This document shows, piece by piece, positions 1 to 5,448 of a DNA stretch of 5,448 nt. Source of the stretch: Acidimicrobiaceae bacterium (GTDB lineage: Bacteria > Actinomycetota > Acidimicrobiia > Acidimicrobiales > UBA8190). The translations under genes and the position numbers were made by a program. The first letter of the stretch is position 1. Every line of letters starts with the position of its first letter. Location: assembly GCA_003131945.1 (NCBI GenBank), contig PKWD01000179.1:1466-6913 (forward strand), read 5' to 3'. The notes under the pieces were generated by a model, which saw only the letters and a program-made list of their open reading frames with translations, ran no database searches and was not told the DNA's origin.

Positions 1-268
1 AGATGGCGAACGCGTAGGGACCTTTCACGGCATCGGTGGCCTCGAACATGGCCTCGGCATCACTCTCGGTCACGGTTGGCGCCGCTCTCTTGGGAGGCGG
101 GGTGACGAGCAGGCCCTTGCGGTCGAGGTCGATGGAGACCGCGAAGCGGGACCTCACCACGGACGTGGTCGAGGGCGCTTGGGGAGGGACCGCCTGAGCC
201 GTGGGCGTGACGCCGCACGCGGCGAGTCCGCCAGCACAAACGAGGAAAACGGTGGTGGCGCGAACCAC
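1..268 (-). CDS. Putative lipoprotein, N-terminal part (runs off left edge)
   Basis: This reading frame stays open on the minus strand to the left edge, so only about 89 N-terminal codons are visible. With the GTG at 268-266 as start, the protein begins with a short basic n-region (MVRATT), a hydrophobic stretch (VFLVCAGGLAA) and a cysteine at residue 18, giving the lipobox L-A-A-C followed by Gly. This is a classic type II signal peptide, so the mature protein should be lipid-anchored outside the cytoplasmic membrane. A Pro/Thr/Ala-rich tether follows (VTPTAQAVPPQAPSTTS), then the start of a folded region (FAVSIDLDRKGLLVTPPPK). An in-frame ATG at 331-329 would add 21 residues and a long, unusual n-region while overlapping the divergent kinase start, so the GTG is preferred. 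Neither start has a clear Shine-Dalgarno. The visible part does not identify a family; a binding-protein or other extracytoplasmic role is possible but unsupported. Confidence 0.62.
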   Translation of the reverse strand, partial: MVRATTVFLVCAGGLAACGVTPTAQAVPPQAPSTTSVVRSRFAVSIDLDRKGLLVTPPPKRAAPTVTESDAEAMFEATDAVKGPYAFAI

Positions 269-283
269 GGTCGGTGCGCAGGG

Positions 284-306
284 CACGGGCCACAGTCTGG
301 CCCGTG
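284..306. promoter_or_regulatory. Perfect 9-bp inverted repeat, candidate operator
   Basis: The arms CACGGGCCA (284-292) and TGGCCCGTG (298-306) are exact reverse complements separated by CAGTC. The repeat lies between the divergent lipoprotein and kinase genes, with its right end 23 bases before the kinase ATG. Its size and symmetry fit the binding site of a dimeric repressor or activator. It could equally form a hairpin in RNA if transcription starts upstream. No regulator gene is in the window. Confidence 0.45.
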
Positions 307-315
307 GCGCGACAG

Positions 316-321
316 TAGGCT
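316..321 (+). promoter_or_regulatory. Possible -10 element (TAGGCT) for a leaderless kinase transcript
   Basis: TAGGCT matches the actinobacterial -10 pattern TANNNT and ends 8 bases before the kinase ATG at 330, about the spacing seen when transcription begins at the start codon. There is no good ribosome binding site before this ATG, which agrees with a leaderless mRNA. No recognisable -35 hexamer lies at the usual distance; the inverted repeat at 284-306 covers that position. The alternative reading is that AGTAGG (314-319) is a weak Shine-Dalgarno. Confidence 0.25.
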
Positions 322-329
322 GCCACCCC

Positions 330-1949
330 ATGCCGGACGACCCCAACAGGCGCGGCCAACCCCAAGATTTCTCGGCCGACGAGACCTTCGTTCTCGCCGT
401 CGACCTGGGCACCGGTGGACCCAAGGTGGCACTCGTCTCAGCCACGGGAAGGATCGCAGCCAGCGCTTTCGAGCCCGTCGAACTGCGTCTCCTGCCCGAT
501 GGCGGGGCCGAGCAGAATCCTGCTTCTTGGTGGGCGGCCATTGTCTCGGCTACCCGCCGGGTGATCACCGACGGAGGCGTCCGGGTCGATCGTGTCGTCG
601 GCGTGGGTTGCACGGCGCAGTGGTCAGGCACGGTCGCTGCCGCCGAGGACGGGACCCCCCTGCGCCCGGCGGTGATCTGGATGGATTCCCGAGGAAGCTC
701 GGCGATCAGGAAGCAGGCCAGCGGGGCCGTGAACGTCCTCGGCTACGACGTCCGCAAGATCCAACGTTGGATCCGATTGACGGGCGGAGCTCCGGGGCAC
801 TCGGGCAAGGACCCGTTGGCGCACATTCTGTGGATCCGCCAAACAGAGCCGGACGTCTATCGGGCCACCTTCAAGTTCCTGGAGCCGGTGGACTGGCTGA
901 ACCAACGACTCTCGGGACGATTCGCAGCCTCGCACGATTCGATCGCCCTGCACTGGGTGACCGACAACCGTCAAATCGGGGCGATCGACTACGACCGGAC
1001 CCTGCTGCGTATGGCGGGACTGGAGCGCTCCAAGCTGCCCGATCTGGTGCCATCGTGCACGATCATGGGCCAGCTCCGTCCGGAAGCGGCCGACCAGTTG
1101 GGGCTCCCGGTCGGCCTGCCGGTGGCGACCGGTACCGGAGACGTCCATTCGGCCGCCATCGGGTCGGGTGCGGTGACGGATTTCGCACCGCACCTTTACA
1201 TCGGGACATCGTCGTGGATCTCGTGCCACGTGCCGTTCAAGAAGACCGACGCCTTGCGCAACGTGGCTTCCATCCCGGCGGCGTTGCCGGGGAAGTACCT
1301 CGTGGCCGACGAGCACGAAACGGCAGGTGCCTGCCTGACGTTCCTCGCCGGCAGCGTGCTCTTCGGCGACGACGCCCTCGGCCGGTCCACTCCTGACGGC
1401 AACGTCTACCAGCTCCTCGACGAGGTGGCAGCGACAGTGGCCCCGGGCGCCAACGGCACCCTGTTCACCCCATGGTTGAACGGCGAGCGGTCCCCGGTCG
1501 ACGACCATACGATCAGAGGAGGCTTTCACAATCTGTCGCTGGCCACGTCGCGACCCGATCTCGTGCGAGCGGTCTATGAGGGAGTGGCACTCAATACGAG
1601 GTGGCTCCTCGGTGCGGTCGAGCGCTTTGTGGGACGGCGACTCGATCCACTTGCCTTCATCGGCGGAGGGGCCAACTCCGATGTATGGGCACAGATCCAC
1701 GCCGACGTCACCGGTCGGCGCATCCGTCAGGTGGCCGATCCCGTCCTCGCCAATGTACGGGGCGCCGGGCTCCTCACCTTCCTGGCTCTGGGGCGGGTGA
1801 AAGTCGAGGACATCTCCGACATGGTCGACGTCCGTGCCACTTTCGAGCCGGACCTCTCCCAGGCCAATGTCTACGACAAGCTGTACCCGGAGTTCGTCAA
1901 CCTCTACAAGCGCACCAAACAGATCCACAAGCGTCTGAACCACCACTGA
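330..1949 (+). CDS. FGGY-family carbohydrate kinase (xylulokinase-like)
   Basis: This is a predicted cytoplasmic ATP-dependent kinase of 539 residues that phosphorylates a sugar or polyol. The N-terminal phosphate-binding loop is DLGTGGPK (25-32). The substrate-domain segment with QWSGTV and [10 protein letters not shown] follows. The likely catalytic Asp is D271 in [15 protein letters not shown]. The C-terminal half has [10 protein letters not shown] (380-389), the FGGY signature region [24 protein letters not shown] (split here as [10 protein letters not shown] and [14 protein letters not shown]) and the adenine-site loop [11 protein letters not shown] (443-453). Length is slightly above the usual ~500. 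The ATG at 330 is chosen because the frame upstream to 201 would overlap the lipoprotein signal sequence and adds unconserved residues. The GGPK loop differs from the commoner GTSxxK form. It probably shares an operon with the lyase that follows 103 bases later. Substrate is unknown: xylulose, ribulose, another polyol or an amino polyol remain possible. Confidence 0.9.
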   Translation: MPDDPNRRGQPQDFSADETFVLAVDLGTGGPKVALVSATGRIAASAFEPVELRLLPDGGAEQNPASWWAAIVSATRRVITDGGVRVDRVVGVGCTAQWSGTVAAAEDGTPLRPAVIWMDSRGSSAIRKQASGAVNVLGYDVRKIQRWIRLTGGAPGHSGKDPLAHILWIRQTEPDVYRATFKFLEPVDWLNQRLSGRFAASHDSIALHWVTDNRQIGAIDYDRTLLRMAGLERSKLPDLVPSCTIMGQLRPEAADQLGLPVGLPVATGTGDVHSAAIGSGAVTDFAPHLYIGTSSWISCHVPFKKTDALRNVASIPAALPGKYLVADEHETAGACLTFLAGSVLFGDDALGRSTPDGNVYQLLDEVAATVAPGANGTLFTPWLNGERSPVDDHTIRGGFHNLSLATSRPDLVRAVYEGVALNTRWLLGAVERFVGRRLDPLAFIGGGANSDVWAQIHADVTGRRIRQVADPVLANVRGAGLLTFLALGRVKVEDISDMVDVRATFEPDLSQANVYDKLYPEFVNLYKRTKQIHKRLNHH

Positions 1950-2039
1950 CCTCCTGATCCCGGGAACCGACGGCCGAGGGGAGAAGGGCCGATGCCGGAA
2001 CGGGGAGGGGTGCAGCGGGAAGGTCGGATCGCCACGAGC

Positions 2040-2045
2040 AAGGAG
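2040..2045 (+). promoter_or_regulatory. Strong ribosome binding site for the PLP lyase
   Basis: AAGGAG lies 7 bases before the ATG at 2053, an ideal Shine-Dalgarno. It fixes the lyase start and supports independent translation initiation as a downstream gene. The rest of the kinase-lyase gap (1950-2039) is purine-rich in places, but I see no terminator or obvious promoter there. Confidence 0.75.
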
Positions 2046-2052
2046 CAACACG

Positions 2053-3462
<1,410 letters not shown>

Positions 3463-3468
3463 GCAGTC

Positions 3469-3489
3469 CCCGCGTCGGATTTTCGCGGG
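3469..3489. terminator. GC-rich hairpin between convergent genes
   Basis: CCCGCG (3469-3474) and CGCGGG (3484-3489) form a 6-bp perfect stem with a 9-base loop (TCGGATTTT). It fills the 30-bp gap between the stop codons of the lyase and the GS-like gene, where a bidirectional terminator is expected. No T-run follows the stem on either strand, so intrinsic termination would be weak or of the U-less kind proposed in high-GC bacteria. Confidence 0.4.
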
Positions 3490-3492
3490 CCA

Positions 3493-4851
3493 CTAAATGC
3501 GCTCAAAGTTGCGAGCCAGATCCCAGTCGGTGACGACCTGGTTGGCCCTGACCCATTCCTGACGGGCGGTGTTGACCAGGTGGTAGTGCACTTCATCTCC
3601 GAAGACGGCCGCCGCGATCTCACTCGATTCGAATTCGCCGATCGCCTCGATCAGGGTCGACGGAATGCGCGGCACATCGGGTGCCTCGTAGGCGTTGCCC
3701 GAGTAGGGGGGCGATAACTCGAGTTCGTGCTCGACACCCCAGAGCCCGGCGCCAATGACGGCGGCCAGTGCCAGATACGGGTTGGCGTCGGCCCCGGGGA
3801 CGCGACATTCGACGCGACAACCCTCGCCTTGGCCGACGATCCGAAATCCGCATGTGCGATTGTCGATTCCCCACACCACCGCCGTCGGCGCCCATGATCC
3901 GGGCATGTACCGCCGATATGAATTCACGTAGGGCGCCCACATCCAAGTGAGCTGACGGGCGCCCTGGAGCAGGCCGGCCACGAATTGACGGCCGACGGCC
4001 GACAGATCGCCGGGATTGGTGGCATCGGCCATCAGGGGGGCACCGGTGGTGGCGTCCCACATGCTGGCGTGGATATGGCAGGACGATCCCACCTCAGTCA
4101 TCGACCACTTGGCCATGAACGTCGCCGCCCGCCCACACTGGTCGGCGATCTCCTTGACGCCGTTCTTGAATACGAGGTGGCGATCGGCGACTTCTAGAGC
4201 GCGGCCGTAGGTGACGTTGATCTCGTGCTGGCCACGACCGGCCTCACCTTTCGAGAATTCGATGGGAACCCCGGCTTCGATCATCTCGTTGCGGATCCGC
4301 CGGATGACGTATTCCTCGCGCGACGTCTGCAGCAGCTGGTAGTCCTCGATAGTCGAAGTATGAGGGTGCATGTCTCGCCAGCCTTTGGCCGAGGCCTCTT
4401 CGAACGACTCCCGGAAGAGGAAGAACTCGAGCTCGGTGGCGCACTTGATATCGAAGCCAGCGGCGGCGGCGCGCTCGATCTGTCGCGACAGCACGCGCCG
4501 TGGTGACACCTCGACAGGCGTGCCGTCGGTGCCCAGCAGATCGCAGACCACCATGGCCGTGCCCTCGAGCCAAGGCAGCAGGCGCAGGGTCGTCATGTCG
4601 GGTAGGGCGACCATGTCGCCGTAACCGCCTTCCCAGTTGGCGAAGCGGTAGCCGGGCAGCGGTTCCATGTCGACATCGAGGGCGAGGAGGTAGTCGCACG
4701 CCTCTATACCGTGCTCCAGGACGTGTTCCAGAAAAAACGGTGCCGTCACCCGCTTGCCGACCGGTCGGCCCTGCATGTCCGGAAAGGCGACGACAACGGT
4801 GTCGATGGATCCGTCGGCGATCGATTGGCGGAGCGCGCTATCAGTGAGCAT
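3493..4851 (-). CDS. Glutamine-synthetase-like gamma-glutamyl-amine ligase
   Basis: A 452-residue GS-fold enzyme that should join glutamate gamma-carboxyl to an amine using ATP. Numbered from the ATG at 4851, it has the N-terminal DMQGR, metal-site glutamates E140/E142 in ATELEFF, E203 and E210 in GEAGRGQHE, H259/H261 in SSCHIHAS, the block NSYRRYMPGSWAP, WGIDNR, and E348/R350 in VECRVPGADANPY. The C-terminus VTDWDLARNFERI is typical of PuuA/GlnA3/GlnA4-like proteins. The FDGSS motif holding the ammonium-site Asp in true glutamine synthetase is replaced by ANWEGGYGDM, and no adenylylation tyrosine motif is seen, so an organic amine such as a polyamine or ethanolamine is the likelier acceptor. 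A GTG at 4890, 13 bases after AGGA, would add 13 unconserved residues. The gene follows the SDR by 39-78 bases, probably in one operon. Confidence 0.88.
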   Translation of the reverse strand: MLTDSALRQSIADGSIDTVVVAFPDMQGRPVGKRVTAPFFLEHVLEHGIEACDYLLALDVDMEPLPGYRFANWEGGYGDMVALPDMTTLRLLPWLEGTAMVVCDLLGTDGTPVEVSPRRVLSRQIERAAAAGFDIKCATELEFFLFRESFEEASAKGWRDMHPHTSTIEDYQLLQTSREEYVIRRIRNEMIEAGVPIEFSKGEAGRGQHEINVTYGRALEVADRHLVFKNGVKEIADQCGRAATFMAKWSMTEVGSSCHIHASMWDATTGAPLMADATNPGDLSAVGRQFVAGLLQGARQLTWMWAPYVNSYRRYMPGSWAPTAVVWGIDNRTCGFRIVGQGEGCRVECRVPGADANPYLALAAVIGAGLWGVEHELELSPPYSGNAYEAPDVPRIPSTLIEAIGEFESSEIAAAVFGDEVHYHLVNTARQEWVRANQVVTDWDLARNFERI

Positions 4852-4929
4852 CCACGCACGATTGCACGGCACCACGGTGCCGTCCAGCACACCGTCGAGT
4901 CGATCCTGTCGGTGGTGCCTGGCGAAGAG

Positions 4930-5448
4930 TTACTCGGGCGTGACGTAGGCGGCGGTGATGCCCCCGTCGACCACGAGCGCCGAGCCCGTCATGAACGACG
5001 AGTCGTCCGAAGCCAGGAACAGCGCGGCACGGGCGATCTCTTCGGGGCGCCCGAGCCTCCCCATTGGGATGTGCACCATGCGGCGTTGTCTGCGGGCCGG
5101 GTCCGCCATCAGTTCGGCGAGTAGGGGGGTGTCGATCGGTCCAGGGCACAGCGCGTTGGCCCTGATGCCGGACCGGGCGTACTCGACGGCCAGTTCCCGG
5201 GTGAAGGCGAGGACACCGCCCTTCGAAGCGGTGTAGGCGACCTGGGCCGTTGCCGCTCCCATGAGGGCGACGAACGAGGCGACGTTCACGATGGAACCGC
5301 CGCCCGAATCGATCATGGCAGGGACGGCGGCTCGGCATCCGAGCCACACGCCCTTCAGGTTGACCTGCATCACGCGGTCCCAGGTCGACGGGGGAGTGTC
5401 GAGAACACCCCCGTCGTCTCCGGGAAAGATGCCGGCGTTGTTGAACAG
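4930..5448 (-). CDS. Short-chain dehydrogenase/reductase (SDR), C-terminal part
   Basis: The last 172 codons of a classical SDR are visible; the frame is open to the right edge, so the N-terminal Rossmann TGxxxGxG motif lies outside. Present are NNAG (5442-5431), the conserved Asn of MQVNLKG (codon 5361-5359), the catalytic Ser in NVASF (5277-5275), Tyr and Lys of YTASK (5235-5233 and 5223-5221), the CPGPIDTP segment and the C-terminal MTGSALVVDGG. All four catalytic residues are intact, so it should be an active NAD(P)-dependent alcohol/carbonyl oxidoreductase in the cytoplasm. An internal GTG/ATG near 5373 is not a real start, because conserved SDR sequence continues upstream of it. It is the first visible gene of the minus-strand pair with the GS-like ligase. 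Its promoter lies beyond the window. The substrate cannot be inferred; oxidising or reducing an aldehyde/alcohol from a shared pathway is plausible. Confidence 0.9.
   Translation of the reverse strand: MFNNAGIFPGDDGGVLDTPPSTWDRVMQVNLKGVWLGCRAAVPAMIDSGGGSIVNVASFVALMGAATAQVAYTASKGGVLAFTRELAVEYARSGIRANALCPGPIDTPLLAELMADPARRQRRMVHIPMGRLGRPEEIARAALFLASDDSSFMTGSALVVDGGITAAYVTPE

Noticed and set aside
201..329. 43-residue N-terminal extension of the kinase from an upstream ATG
   Set aside because: It would cover the lipoprotein signal-peptide coding region and the inverted repeat, and carries no FGGY-family sequence.
154..432. Minus-strand 92-codon frame over the left divergent region
   Set aside because: It overlaps the lipoprotein gene in another frame, is very rich in Arg and Pro, and has no signal peptide or motif.
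179..1396. 405-codon plus-strand frame overlapping the kinase
   Set aside because: Its translation is Arg/Gly/Pro-rich with no family motifs, as expected for an out-of-frame reading of GC-rich coding sequence.
624..2051. 475-codon open frame on the minus strand, antisense to the kinase
   Set aside because: It mirrors the kinase codons in high-GC DNA, has no recognisable motif or hydrophobic core pattern, and the plus-strand kinase explains the region fully.
4841..5347. 168-codon minus-strand frame overlapping the SDR and the start of the GS-like gene
   Set aside because: It is a frame-shifted reading of the SDR, Arg/His/Pro-rich, while the SDR frame holds all catalytic motifs.

Overview
The window is high-GC bacterial DNA with dense coding and strong third-position GC bias. 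The gene families fit an actinobacterium-like organism, possibly from a poorly cultured lineage such as Acidimicrobiia or Thermoleophilia. That assignment is an inference from base composition and gene content; there is no rRNA or other phylogenetic marker here.

Layout, left to right. (1) The minus strand at the left edge carries the 5' part of a lipoprotein gene, with a signal peptide and LAAC lipobox, that runs out of the window. (2) A short divergent control region (about 269-329) holds a perfect 9-bp inverted repeat and a possible -10 element. (3) A plus-strand pair follows: an FGGY-family carbohydrate kinase (330-1949) and a PLP-dependent lyase of the sphingosine-1-phosphate lyase family (2053-3462), the latter with a strong ribosome binding site. 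(4) A 30-bp convergent gap carries a GC-rich hairpin. (5) On the minus strand, reading leftward, lie a short-chain dehydrogenase/reductase (cut by the right edge, 4930-5448) and then a glutamine-synthetase-like gamma-glutamyl-amine ligase (3493-4851, possibly from 4890).

How the genes may work together. A kinase next to a lyase of a family that acts on phosphorylated amino alcohols suggests phosphorylation followed by retro-aldol cleavage, giving an aldehyde and a phosphoethanolamine-like product. The facing SDR and GS-like ligase are types found in actinobacterial polyamine or ethanolamine assimilation. One can therefore propose a catabolic module that phosphorylates and splits an amino alcohol, changes the redox state of the carbon fragment, and captures the amine by gamma-glutamylation. 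The enzyme families are well supported by motifs. The joint pathway is a hypothesis, and the kinase substrate cannot be read from the sequence.

No RNA genes, insertion sequences, CRISPR arrays or phage genes were seen, and no stretch longer than about 100 bases lacks a gene.
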